64,000 nt of DNA from Flavobacteriaceae bacterium (GTDB lineage: Bacteria > Bacteroidota > Bacteroidia > Flavobacteriales > Flavobacteriaceae): positions 310,001 through 374,000 of the forward strand of contig JANQNQ010000005.1 in assembly GCA_028279515.1 (NCBI GenBank), written 5' to 3'. Numbering within the stretch: position 1 is the first letter of the stretch; every line of letters starts with the position of its first letter. The notes beneath the pieces were generated by a model, which was not told the origin of the DNA, searched no databases, and saw nothing but the letters and a program-made list of their open reading frames with translations. The translations under genes and the position numbers were made by a program. Below, in pieces: positions 7,444 through 15,676 of the stretch.

Positions 7444-9315
7444 TTACTCTTTTTTGACGCTCAGTAATTTGGTCATCATGGCCTTTAATTCTTTAACCTC
7501 ATTTTCGAGGGCTTCGATGCGCGCGTCTTTGTCGTCGAGCTCCTTTGCGAATCGCTCATTCTCAGAAGATGTGAGATTTTCGGCATATTTGGCCCTTAAG
7601 GCATATGGAACACTAACAAACGGCGTCGTACCCATATTTGCATAGTTTCCACCTCCAGTGGGATCTAGCTCGACTCTCAACGAAATGCTGTTTGACCAAT
7701 CGATGTCGGCAAAGGTTCCGGATACGACGTTGCCATCACCGATTCTAAAATCTACTAACCCCGTGCCCGAAGTACTTACATTGTGGATCTCAGAGTATAC
7801 GGTTACGTTTCCGCCGCTAACGTCCACAATATTCATTCTAAAGCTAACCGATTGGTTGGCCAGAGGGTCACCAGACCCATCTTTTACTACACTTTGATAA
7901 TTGAGCAATTCTGGTACGGCGGCAACCCCAGAGCCTTGAGAGGAGCCTCCAACTTCGCCCCAGGCGGCGCCATCCCATATGTACAGTGAATTTTCTGTGG
8001 TGTCGTATACCATCAAGCCTGTATCAGCCCCACTCAATGGAGATCCCGATGCAGGGGCTGCTATCATGGCATTGCGTTGTGCGGTGGTCACTCGGTTGAT
8101 GAGTAGTCCCTTGTCGGTGTCGGCTAACGTGAGGGATGCATTTGTATTGGCGATCGTGGTTCCGATAGCGACACTAAATCTATTGGAAACGGTGTTGCCC
8201 CCTAACAATAAAGTGTTCGGAACATTGTTTGACACGTTGTTTCCAATGATGGCAGCTCTGCTTTGAAATGTTTGACTGTTTGCCCCTATAACAATTTGAT
8301 TACTTCTATCAATCGAAGTACTTGTCCTCGAATTATAGCCAAGAATAACATTGTCTGAGCCTCGGACTCTTGATTCATTTCCGATAAAAACGTTTCGGTT
8401 GGCCCCAGAGGTCAATGCGAAGTTTGCATTATGACCAAGACCCACATTATCATTCCCGGATCGGTTTAACGAACCTGCGATGGCTCCTAGATAAGTGTTT
8501 CTGTTTCCACCGATTAAGGTCGTTTCAGAGGTGTCATTGTTCCAGCCGGCTCCATAGCCCACAAAGGTGTTTAGGTCTCCTGCTTCGTTTCTGGCGCCTG
8601 CATTGTACCCAAGAAAGGTATTGGCCGTTCCATCAAGATTCGAGTGTCCCGATCCTCCTCCAAAGAAGGCATTGGCGATTCCGGTGTTGTTGGCAAAGCC
8701 GCTTCCTCTAAATGTAACAAGGTCTAAGTCGTATTGGTTTGTATTACCGAAAAATGCGTCGACATTGGTTTGTTCTCCAGTTTCTCCGCCTACAAAGGTG
8801 TTTCCGTTCCCGGTAGTGTTTGATCTACCTGCGGTTGAACCTATAAAGGTGTTTGATGCTCCTGTAGAATTGTTGAAACCCGAGTCTTCACCAACAAAGG
8901 TGTTGTTGGAGCCCGAGTCGTTGTTGGTTCCGGATTCTTCCCCGATAAAGGTGTTGTCTGTTCCTGTATTGTTTTGTTCTCCTGCTTCGGATCCAACAAA
9001 AGTGTTGTCGAATGTAGTGGTAAATTTACCAGCCTCGTGACCAACAAAAACATTTTCTCCGTCATTGGTGGCGCTGGCTCCTGCCATACTGCCGACCATT
9101 ACATTTCTCGAACCAGAGTTAAGGCTGGCTCCAGCTCCATCTCCGATCAACGTGTCAAAATCTCCTGTGGTCAGTGAGCCTCCAGTTGTATAGGTCACTT
9201 GCATTCCACCTTGATCAAAAGAAATAACGCTTTGTCCGAGGACTTCATTTGCAGTTTGGGCATGAATCGTAATACATCCGCATAAAAATGCGAACAGTAG
9301 TAATTTCGTTTTCAT
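7444..9315 (-). CDS. Secreted repeat protein with trimeric-adhesin-like head repeats and C-terminal coiled coil
   Basis: 623 residues with a signal peptide (about 1-20, ending IHAQ). About residues 55-375 consist of short repeats of the form NTFxGxxxGxxN, like the head repeats of YadA-type adhesins and some tail-fibre proteins. A segment with QRNAMIAAPASGSPLSGADT and LYIWDGAAW (about 410-455) and a beta domain (about 465-575, ending VPYALRAKYAEN) are common in Bacteroidota surface proteins. The C-terminus (about 580-623) is a charged coiled coil (DDKDARIEALENEVKELKAMM), suggesting trimers. No type IX sorting domain or membrane anchor is recognised. An adhesive or surface-layer role is inferred; the target is unknown. 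It has its own terminator and appears monocistronic. Confidence 0.75.
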   Translation of the reverse strand: MKTKLLLFAFLCGCITIHAQTANEVLGQSVISFDQGGMQVTYTTGGSLTTGDFDTLIGDGAGASLNSGSRNVMVGSMAGASATNDGENVFVGHEAGKFTTTFDNTFVGSEAGEQNNTGTDNTFIGEESGTNNDSGSNNTFVGEDSGFNNSTGASNTFIGSTAGRSNTTGNGNTFVGGETGEQTNVDAFFGNTNQYDLDLVTFRGSGFANNTGIANAFFGGGSGHSNLDGTANTFLGYNAGARNEAGDLNTFVGYGAGWNNDTSETTLIGGNRNTYLGAIAGSLNRSGNDNVGLGHNANFALTSGANRNVFIGNESRVRGSDNVILGYNSRTSTSIDRSNQIVIGANSQTFQSRAAIIGNNVSNNVPNTLLLGGNTVSNRFSVAIGTTIANTNASLTLADTDKGLLINRVTTAQRNAMIAAPASGSPLSGADTGLMVYDTTENSLYIWDGAAWGEVGGSSQGSGVAAVPELLNYQSVVKDGSGDPLANQSVSFRMNIVDVSGGNVTVYSEIHNVSTSGTGLVDFRIGDGNVVSGTFADIDWSNSISLRVELDPTGGGNYANMGTTPFVSVPYALRAKYAENLTSSENERFAKELDDKDARIEALENEVKELKAMMTKLLSVKKE

Positions 9316-9554
9316 AGGGGTGTTATTTAGTTATGTTAACAATGAGCGTATTCCTGTAAACTGTTGTCTTGAAGGGGGATACGCGGTTTTTCCGGTCGTA
9401 AATGTACAGATTCTATGCGCTTTCCAACAGGGTATTTTCGACTAAGCTAAAGGGTGATTTTCCCCTTGAGAAGTCTTAAAATAAATTGTAATAGAAGTTG
9501 AGTTTTATTTGAATCAGGAGTGTTTTGTGGAGATGAAATTTTTTATAGGAGAGG
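9316..9554. other. Intergenic region upstream of the surface protein gene
   Basis: No gene is seen. The region must carry the minus-strand promoter of the surface protein gene, but I could not find a clear TTG/TAnnTTTG pair. The stretch is AT-rich and without obvious repeats until the first 38-base element begins. Confidence 0.4.
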
Positions 9555-9559
9555 TTTCC

Positions 9560-9597
9560 CCAGGATTAACTTCGCTTCGCTCGTTTTTCCTGTCGTC
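9560..9597. repeat. 38-base repeat, copy 1
   Basis: Begins CCAGGATTAAC and ends CCTGTCGTC, with the inner phased motif CTTCGCTTCGCTCG. It is identical over 38 bases to copies at 9677 and 9780. The flank after it (TAGAGTTGCGTATGCC) differs from the other two copies. Confidence 0.9.
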
Positions 9598-9676
9598 TAG
9601 AGTTGCGTATGCCAATCTCGAGGTTTTCGGTTATTTCTTTTCTTCGGAAGGGTCTTGGTTAGGTTGGGAGCTTTCC

Positions 9677-9714
9677 CCAGGATTAACTTCGCTTCGCTCG
9701 TTTTTCCTGTCGTC
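9677..9714. repeat. 38-base repeat, copy 2
   Basis: Identical to copies 1 and 3. Its right flank CCGAATTTGCAAATGCA (to 9731) is shared with copy 3 and contains the palindrome ATTTGCAAAT. Confidence 0.9.
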
Positions 9715-9779
9715 CCGAATTTGCAAATGCAGGCCCGGCCTTTCTGTTTCTTTAGAGTTTTGAGGAAGGATGGTTTCCT

Positions 9780-9817
9780 CCAGGATTAACTTCGCTTCGC
9801 TCGTTTTTCCTGTCGTC
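9780..9817. repeat. 38-base repeat, copy 3
   Basis: Identical core, same right flank as copy 2 (to 9834), followed by a small perfect hairpin AACTGCC-GTT-GGCAGTT at about 9840-9856. The three units are spaced 117 and 103 bases apart, start to start. Confidence 0.9.
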
Positions 9818-9912
9818 CCGAATTTGCAAATGCAAAACCCAACTGCCGTTGGCAGTTTCTTTTTTGTTCTTCGGTTTCTCAGGAAAGTGAACTTTCCTTC
9901 AAATCCTAGAAC

Positions 9913-9943
9913 AAAAAAACCCGAAACTCTCGTTTCGGGTTTT
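9913..9943 (-). terminator. Terminator downstream of tRNA-Phe
   Basis: Perfect 12-bp arms AAAACCCGAAAC (9916-9927) and GTTTCGGGTTTT (9932-9943) with a 4-base loop. On the minus strand the hairpin ends in seven T, directly after the tRNA. Confidence 0.9.
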
Positions 9944-9953
9944 GCACTTGTTG

Positions 9954-10026
<73 letters not shown>

Positions 10027-10124
10027 TCGCTAAAGCGGATGCAAATATAAAATGCTTTTAATTATTCCCAAAAGAATTTTTTAAAAAAATCAGTTTCGTA
10101 AATTTACGCTTTTTAAGCGAGAAT

Positions 10125-10853
10125 ATGAATCTTATTATTGACGCAGGGAATACGCAGGTGAAAGCTGCTGTATTTCAACAAAATGAAATCATCTATCGAG
10201 ACGAAGTGTCCTATGATGCGTTGGATTCATTTTTCGAAAAATTACTTCAAGATTTTGATCAGGTAGATCATGCGATTCTGTCCTCTGTGGCACGCGTGCC
10301 TGAGAAGGTCGTTAAAAACCTTTCTAAAAAAGTGTCAGTGCTCCAATTGAGCCATGAGACTCGGGTTCCTTTTGAGAATTGCTACACCTCTCCAGAAACT
10401 TTGGGGGTAGATCGCATAGCTCTTGTGGTGGCGGCCACTATGAAATATCCTGGGGAAAATGTGCTGGTTATCGATGCCGGAACATGTGTTACCTTTGATT
10501 TCAAGAACGAAAATGAACAATATGTAGGTGGAGCCATTTCACCAGGAATTCGCATGCGTTATCAGTCGCTCAACGACCTTACCGCCAATCTTCCCTTGCT
10601 TGATACCGACCTGCCGAAATCCTATATCGGAGATTCCACGGCAAATTCGATCCATTCGGGAGTAGTTAACGGAATTTTAAGAGAAATAGAGGGGGTCATT
10701 GATCAGTATCTGCAAGAATTTCAACATTTAACAGTTATTTTAACAGGAGGAGACGCGCTATTTTTGTCAAAATCTCTAAAAAATAGCATATTTGCGAATT
10801 CAAATTTCTTGCTAGAGGGATTGAATTTCATAGTTGAATACAACAAAAATTAG
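10125..10853 (+). CDS. coaX: Type III pantothenate kinase
   Basis: 242 residues, the usual size for CoaX. The ATP-binding N-terminal motif DAGNTQ (Asp6), the GVDR motif (94-97) and the IDAGT motif (116-120) followed by GGAISPG (135-141) match type III pantothenate kinases of the ASKHA fold. It phosphorylates pantothenate in the first step of coenzyme A synthesis, in the cytoplasm, and is insensitive to CoA feedback in characterised members. It is the first gene of a plus-strand cluster; its stop TAG touches the ATG of the next gene, so the two are translationally linked. Confidence 0.95.
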   Translation: MNLIIDAGNTQVKAAVFQQNEIIYRDEVSYDALDSFFEKLLQDFDQVDHAILSSVARVPEKVVKNLSKKVSVLQLSHETRVPFENCYTSPETLGVDRIALVVAATMKYPGENVLVIDAGTCVTFDFKNENEQYVGGAISPGIRMRYQSLNDLTANLPLLDTDLPKSYIGDSTANSIHSGVVNGILREIEGVIDQYLQEFQHLTVILTGGDALFLSKSLKNSIFANSNFLLEGLNFIVEYNKN

Positions 10854-12101
10854 ATGGTCAGAAAGATTTTTATCGCAATGGCGATGGTAGTAGCGACCTT
10901 AAGCTACGCTCAAGAAGGAACGGCATCTCCTTATTCGTTTACTGGATTAGGAGAGCTAAAGTTCAAAGGAACGGTGGAGAATAGAACGATGGGGGGCTTG
11001 AGTGTTTTTGGCGATAGTATTCACCTTAACCTAAATAACCCTGCGGCTTTTAGTGAGCTAAAACTTACTACGTACGCTATCGGGGTTGATTACAGTACAA
11101 CACGACTTAATGCGGCTTCGGGTAGCGATAACACCACAGCGGCTTCTGTGAATTATTTGGCAGTTGGTATCCCAGCTGGAAAATTTTCTTTTGGTTTCGG
11201 ACTACTTCCTTTTACCTCTGTTGGCTATCGTTTACAATCTACAAATGATGACGAGACAATCACAAATCTATATCAAGGAGAGGGCGGAGTTAACAAAGTA
11301 TTCTTATCTTTAGGGTATCAGATTGTAGATGGTCTAAGTGTCGGTGCTACAGGTAATTATAACTTCGGGAACATTCGAAATCAAAATACGCGTGTTATCC
11401 AAGATGTACAGTATGCAACACGAGAAGATAACCGATCGGATCTAAGAGGGCTTGATTTTAAGTTTGCCGTTAACTACAAAAAACTGATCAATTCGAAGAA
11501 TACACTTTATGCTTCGGTGCTTTTTACCCCCAAATATGACCTAAGTTCTGAGAACTCAAGAACAGTAGCGGTTATCCCTACATTTGACCAGCAACCAGGA
11601 GGTGATTCTGAAGATATTGACCTTGGCGTTTTAAGAAAAACTGACCTCACGCTTCCGTCTAGCTTTACGGTAGGTTTGGGGTATGGAGAAAATAAAAAAT
11701 GGTTTGTTGGGTTGGATTATACCACACAAAAGACCAGCGATTTTGAAAATGTTCTGGTGAATCTCGATAATGTAACGTACGAAGACGCAAGTAAAATTTC
11801 GATAGGAGGATTTTATATCCCGAAATACGATTCGTTTTCAAGTTACTGGAGTCGAATCACTTACAGGGCTGGATTACGCATTGAAAAGACTGGGCTGAAC
11901 ATCAACGGAGAGTCAATAAATGACTTTGGCATGAGTTTTGGATTAGGTTTGCCAGTTCGAGGATTTTCAAATGTAAACATAGGATTTGAACTTGGACAAA
12001 GAGGAACCAACAATGCTGGGTTGATTAAAGAAAATTATTTTAATTTGCGCCTAAGTTTATCGTTAAACGACAAATGGTTTCAAAAATCAAAGTATAATTA
12101 A
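10854..12101 (+). CDS. Outer membrane beta-barrel protein
   Basis: 415 residues with a signal peptide (about 1-20, ending LSYAQ). The rest alternates beta strands and turns rich in Gly, Asn and aromatic residues (for example FSFGFGLLPFTSVGYRL and FWKSY-like strand ends), and it starts with ASPYSFTGLGELKFKGTVENR, a segment common in flavobacterial outer membrane proteins next to coaX. The C-terminal region LRLSLSLNDKWF fits a last barrel strand. Substrate and function are unknown. It starts directly at the coaX stop and is followed after 19 bases by a TPR protein, which suggests joint expression. Confidence 0.75.
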   Translation: MVRKIFIAMAMVVATLSYAQEGTASPYSFTGLGELKFKGTVENRTMGGLSVFGDSIHLNLNNPAAFSELKLTTYAIGVDYSTTRLNAASGSDNTTAASVNYLAVGIPAGKFSFGFGLLPFTSVGYRLQSTNDDETITNLYQGEGGVNKVFLSLGYQIVDGLSVGATGNYNFGNIRNQNTRVIQDVQYATREDNRSDLRGLDFKFAVNYKKLINSKNTLYASVLFTPKYDLSSENSRTVAVIPTFDQQPGGDSEDIDLGVLRKTDLTLPSSFTVGLGYGENKKWFVGLDYTTQKTSDFENVLVNLDNVTYEDASKISIGGFYIPKYDSFSSYWSRITYRAGLRIEKTGLNINGESINDFGMSFGLGLPVRGFSNVNIGFELGQRGTNNAGLIKENYFNLRLSLSLNDKWFQKSKYN

Positions 12102-12120
12102 CCACATAACTTTTAAAGAG

Positions 12121-13503
12121 ATGAAAAAGAAGATTACATTAATGATCGTGGGATTGGTTGCCGGAGTAGGTTTACTAACTGCTCAAGACAACCAAGAGTG
12201 TATGACCAATCTTTCCATTTTTGCAGAACATGCAAAGGTTAAAAATTACGATGCAGCTTACGAGCCTTGGATGAAGGTGAGAAAGGATTGCCCAAAGTTA
12301 AACGTTGCGACGTTCTCTTATGGTGAAAAAATCCTAAAGCACAAGATCAAGAATGCATCAGCAGGAGAAAAAACACAGTATGTTAATTCATTGTTGAGTC
12401 TTTATGATGAGTGGCTTGCGAACTTCCCATCTAAGAAAGGGAAAAGCGTCAAAGGAAGCATCATCAGTAAGAAAGGACAGGCGATGGTAGACTATAAGAA
12501 AGGTTCTAAGAAGGATATTTACGATACTTTCGATAAGGCCTACACTACTGATAAAGAGAGTTTCTCTTATCCTAAGAGTTTGTACTACTACTTCTCTACC
12601 TTGTACGATTTGTATAAGACCAATGGGGTTAGCATGGAGCAACTTTTTGACAAGTACGAGGATGTTTCTGAAAAGTTTGAGGATGAAGGCAAGAAACTTG
12701 CTAAGAAATTGGATGTGATCCTTAATAAAGAAGAAGCTGGTACACCACTTACTTCTAGAGAGACAAAAAACAAAAGAGTATACAATGTAAACTCTACAGC
12801 TATCGGAAAGTATTCTGGAAACATGGATGCCATCATCGCTAAAGAGTCTACTTGTGAGAACTTGATTCCTTTGTACAAAAGAAACTTCGATGCAAACAAA
12901 AATAATGCACTGTGGATTAAAAGAGCAGCGAGTAGAATGGATGCTAAGGATTGTTCTGACGACCCATTGTTCGTAGAGTTGGTTGAAGCGCTACATGCTT
13001 TAGAGCCTTCTGCAAAGTCAGCATATTACCTTGGGTTCTTGAACGACAAGAAAGGAAAAACTTCTGAAGCAATCAGATATTACGAAGAGTCTATCAATCT
13101 GGAGACTGACGGTTACGAAAAAGCGAAGACGCTTTATAAGATCGCTACCAAGTTCAAGAAAAGAGGACAAAAGTCAAAAGCGAGAAGCTATGCAAGACAA
13201 GCACTTAAGTTTCAGCCTTCAATGGGGAAAGCGTACTTGTTGATCGCTAACCTATACGCAAGCAGTGCTAACCAATGCGGAAACACGCAGTTCGAAAAAA
13301 GAGCCGTGTACTGGTTGGCTGCTAACACAGCAAGAAAAGCTGGAAACGTAGATGCTTCAGTAAAGTCTTTGGCTAACAAGACTGCAGCGAGTTACTCAGG
13401 TAGAGCGCCAAGTAAAACGGATATCTTTACCGAAGGAATGCAAGGTAAGACCGTTACCTTCAACTGCTGGATCGGAAGCAGCGTTAAGGTGCCAAACCTA
13501 TAA
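12121..13503 (+). CDS. Exported tetratricopeptide-repeat protein
   Basis: 460 residues with a signal peptide ending LLTAQ (about 1-22). TPR-like helical hairpins are visible around residues 290-385 (AYYLGFLNDKKGKTSEAIRYYEESINL, then KAKTLYKIATKFKKRGQKSKARSYARQALKF). It is lysine-rich, unlike its neighbours. It is probably periplasmic and acts as a protein-interaction scaffold for the envelope cluster in which it lies, between an outer membrane protein gene and lptC. No enzyme motif is seen. A terminator-like hairpin occurs 35 bases after its stop, inside the next gene. Confidence 0.75.
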   Translation: MKKKITLMIVGLVAGVGLLTAQDNQECMTNLSIFAEHAKVKNYDAAYEPWMKVRKDCPKLNVATFSYGEKILKHKIKNASAGEKTQYVNSLLSLYDEWLANFPSKKGKSVKGSIISKKGQAMVDYKKGSKKDIYDTFDKAYTTDKESFSYPKSLYYYFSTLYDLYKTNGVSMEQLFDKYEDVSEKFEDEGKKLAKKLDVILNKEEAGTPLTSRETKNKRVYNVNSTAIGKYSGNMDAIIAKESTCENLIPLYKRNFDANKNNALWIKRAASRMDAKDCSDDPLFVELVEALHALEPSAKSAYYLGFLNDKKGKTSEAIRYYEESINLETDGYEKAKTLYKIATKFKKRGQKSKARSYARQALKFQPSMGKAYLLIANLYASSANQCGNTQFEKRAVYWLAANTARKAGNVDASVKSLANKTAASYSGRAPSKTDIFTEGMQGKTVTFNCWIGSSVKVPNL

Positions 13504-13505
13504 GA

Positions 13506-14063
13506 ATGAAGCATCTCTTTAAAAATATATTTAGAAGCATTGTCACAGTATTCACTGTGACAATGTTTTTTTCATGCGAAGATAATTTTAGAGAGATCCA
13601 AAAAATTAACCTTACTTCGCTCTCACCAGCAGGTGTAGGAGAGGACATTCGCATGGTCTATACAGATTCGGCAAGGGTAAGAGCCATTCTTACCAGTCCG
13701 CGTTATCAGGATTACTCAAATCGGTCATTTGAGTTTGCAGAATTTCCGGATGGAGTTATGGTCGAATTCTTCGATGATAACAACAATAAAAGTACCATCA
13801 AGGCCGATTATGGGATTCTGTACAATCAGACCAGCTTGGTCGATTTGCAGGGCAATGTTGAGCTGGTAACTCATGATGGTGTTACGCTCACGACATCACA
13901 ATTGTACTGGGACCAGAAGAACGAATGGATTTTTACGGAAAAAAGATTTAAATTTACCAGTGAAGACTTTGATGTTGACGCCGAAAGATTGGATGCCAAC
14001 CGAGACTTCACAACGTTTTTCACCGGGGAAGGTACCGGAGATGTCAACCTAGACGAAAACTAA
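13506..14063 (+). CDS. lptC: LPS export protein LptC
   Basis: 185 residues. The N-terminus is hydrophobic and ends in FFSC (Cys24), so this is a lipoprotein form of LptC. The body matches the LptC/OstA fold: SFEFAEFPDGVMVEFFDD, IKADYGILYNQTSLVDLQGNVELV and LTTSQLYWDQKNEWIFTEK, the repeated beta-strand pattern of the periplasmic LPS bridge. It takes LPS from the LptBFG complex and passes it to LptA-like proteins. The gene begins 2 bases after the TPR gene. Codons 11-23 contain a strong terminator-like hairpin, which is unusual. An internal ATG at 13563 would remove the signal and is unlikely to be the start. Confidence 0.88.
   Translation: MKHLFKNIFRSIVTVFTVTMFFSCEDNFREIQKINLTSLSPAGVGEDIRMVYTDSARVRAILTSPRYQDYSNRSFEFAEFPDGVMVEFFDDNNNKSTIKADYGILYNQTSLVDLQGNVELVTHDGVTLTTSQLYWDQKNEWIFTEKRFKFTSEDFDVDAERLDANRDFTTFFTGEGTGDVNLDEN
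13535..13572 (+). terminator. Terminator-like hairpin inside the 5' end of lptC
   Basis: Perfect 11-bp arms CATTGTCACAG (13538-13548) and CTGTGACAATG (13555-13565), extendable to 14 pairs with flanking AAG/TTT, a 6-base loop and then seven T (13566-13572). It has every mark of an intrinsic terminator but lies within the signal-peptide codons of lptC. It may terminate untranslated transcripts from the upstream genes. Confidence 0.7.
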
Positions 14064-14079
14064 CAACCACATCACTACG

Positions 14080-14280
14080 ATGAAATATCACAAATTCTCA
14101 GAGATCATTTACGCGATCATTGCACTCATTGCTACGTATAAAACCTATACCGAGTGGAATATCGACAGAAACCGCGCCTACCTTTTTCTAGGTTTCGCAA
14201 TACTTTCGCTATTTATGTTCTTCTTTAGAAGGCACTTCAGAAAGAAATTCGAAAAGAGAAAGAATCAGAACCAGAGCTAA
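14080..14280 (+). CDS. Small two-helix membrane protein of unknown function
   Basis: 66 residues with two predicted membrane helices (about 7-22 and 33-50) and a very basic C-terminus (RRHFRKKFEKRKNQNQS). It sits between lptC (16-base gap) and the CorC-like gene (0-base gap, TAA followed at once by ATG), so it is surely expressed with them. I do not recognise a named family. The basic tail would lie in the cytoplasm. Confidence 0.75.
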   Translation: MKYHKFSEIIYAIIALIATYKTYTEWNIDRNRAYLFLGFAILSLFMFFFRRHFRKKFEKRKNQNQS

Positions 14281-15576
14281 ATGGTTTTCTCGATAGCGAT
14301 CATAGTTATTTGCTTATTGCTTTCGGCATTTTTTTCTGGGATGGAGATTGCCTATGTTTCTGCGAATAAGATCCATATCGAGATCGAGAAGAAGCAAGAG
14401 GGCTTTCTCTCTAATCTCCTAAAAACCCTTACCAAAAAACCTTCAAAGTTTATCGCCACCATGTTGGTCGGTAATAATATAGCCTTGGTCATTTACGGGT
14501 ATTTTATGGGAGAGCTTTTGACCAATTGGTTCAAGCAGTCACTTCCCATTGAAGGTAACTGGTCATTTTTGAACATACTGCTTACCGATTTTAGTCTGCT
14601 TACTCAAACACTGATCTCAACGTTTGTCATTTTAGTGACAGCCGAGTTTCTACCCAAAGTGTTTTTTCAGATCTATGCCAATAGCTTCTTAAAAGTATTT
14701 GCACTTCCAGCATCGTTTTTCTATTACTTATTTTGGCCAATTTCTTGGGGCGTTATGCGCGTCTCTGACTTGGTGCTGAAGAAATTTTTGAAGACAGATG
14801 GTGACAACGTGCAATCGGCCTTTAGTAAGGTAGAGCTTGGGGATTATATCTCAGAACAGATGGAATCGGTCGAAGACAGTGAAGAAGTGGATTCTGAGAT
14901 CCAGATCTTTCAGAATGCGCTCGAATTTACAGCCGTGAAAGCCCGTGAGGTCATGGTGCCTCGAACAGAGATAGTCGCGGTGGCGTTAAGCGAAACACCG
15001 AAGCAGTTACGTCAATTGTTCATCGATACGGGTTATTCTAAGATATTGGTCTTTAAGGATACGATTGATGATATCATTGGCTATGTGCATTCGTTTGAGC
15101 TTTTTAAGAAGCCCAAAACCTTGCGGAGTGTACTCTTGCCAGTGGAATTTGTTCCCGAAACTATGCTAATAAACGATATCTTGGATGTCCTTACCAAAAA
15201 GCGAAAGAGCATGGCGGTAGTTCTTGATGAGTATGGAGGGACTTCAGGAATTCTCACCGTTGAAGATATCATTGAAGAGCTCTTTGGAGAGATCATCGAT
15301 GAGCATGATACGGTAGCACTTTTAGAAGAAAGGATCGATGAATACGAATATCGACTTTCTGCCCGAATCGAGGTAGATTATCTCAACGAAAACTACAAGT
15401 TAGACCTTCCTGAAAGTGAGAATTATGAGACCTTGGGAGGGCTGATCGTAAATCATACCGAAGAGATTCCAGAACAGGGAGAAGTAGTTACGATTCAGAA
15501 TTTTCAGTTCACGGTTGAAGAAGTTTCAAACACAAAGATCGACACCCTTTTTCTCAAAGTGTTAAAGCCTGAATAA
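14281..15576 (+). CDS. CNNM/CBS-domain transporter-like protein (CorC/HlyC family)
   Basis: 431 residues. The N-terminal DUF21/CNNM membrane domain covers about 1-185 with four hydrophobic segments (ISIAIIVICLLLSAFFSGMEIAYVS is typical). Two CBS motifs lie at about 205-325 (VMVPRTEIVAV; KSMAVVLDEYGGTSGILTVEDIIEELFGEI), and a CorC/HlyC domain at about 340-425. Family members are linked to magnesium or cobalt export and, in Bacteroidota, to gliding-associated protein GldE. GldE is a related protein, so this could be a GldE paralogue; the sequence does not settle it. It lies in the lptC-ppiD envelope cluster. Confidence 0.85.
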   Translation: MVFSIAIIVICLLLSAFFSGMEIAYVSANKIHIEIEKKQEGFLSNLLKTLTKKPSKFIATMLVGNNIALVIYGYFMGELLTNWFKQSLPIEGNWSFLNILLTDFSLLTQTLISTFVILVTAEFLPKVFFQIYANSFLKVFALPASFFYYLFWPISWGVMRVSDLVLKKFLKTDGDNVQSAFSKVELGDYISEQMESVEDSEEVDSEIQIFQNALEFTAVKAREVMVPRTEIVAVALSETPKQLRQLFIDTGYSKILVFKDTIDDIIGYVHSFELFKKPKTLRSVLLPVEFVPETMLINDILDVLTKKRKSMAVVLDEYGGTSGILTVEDIIEELFGEIIDEHDTVALLEERIDEYEYRLSARIEVDYLNENYKLDLPESENYETLGGLIVNHTEEIPEQGEVVTIQNFQFTVEEVSNTKIDTLFLKVLKPE

Positions 15577-15676
15577 TTTTTCTGCAAAATCCTCAATTAA
15601 TCAACTTTTTGGCTTTCATTATTAAATACTAAATCGTATTTTCGCCCACTGTAATTTTATAAAAAGTTAAAGAAAA

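Noticed and set aside
8415-9040. Plus-strand frames opposite the head-repeat surface protein
   Set aside because: They arise from the periodic repeats of the minus-strand gene; low-complexity translations with no start signals.
9560-9817. CRISPR array
   Set aside because: Only three repeats, spacing of 65 and 79 bases is too long and uneven, spacers share sequence, and there are no cas genes.
9560-9834. Integron attC sites or an insertion sequence
   Set aside because: No GTTRRRY/RYYYAAC end pairs, no integrase or transposase, and no target-site duplication is visible.
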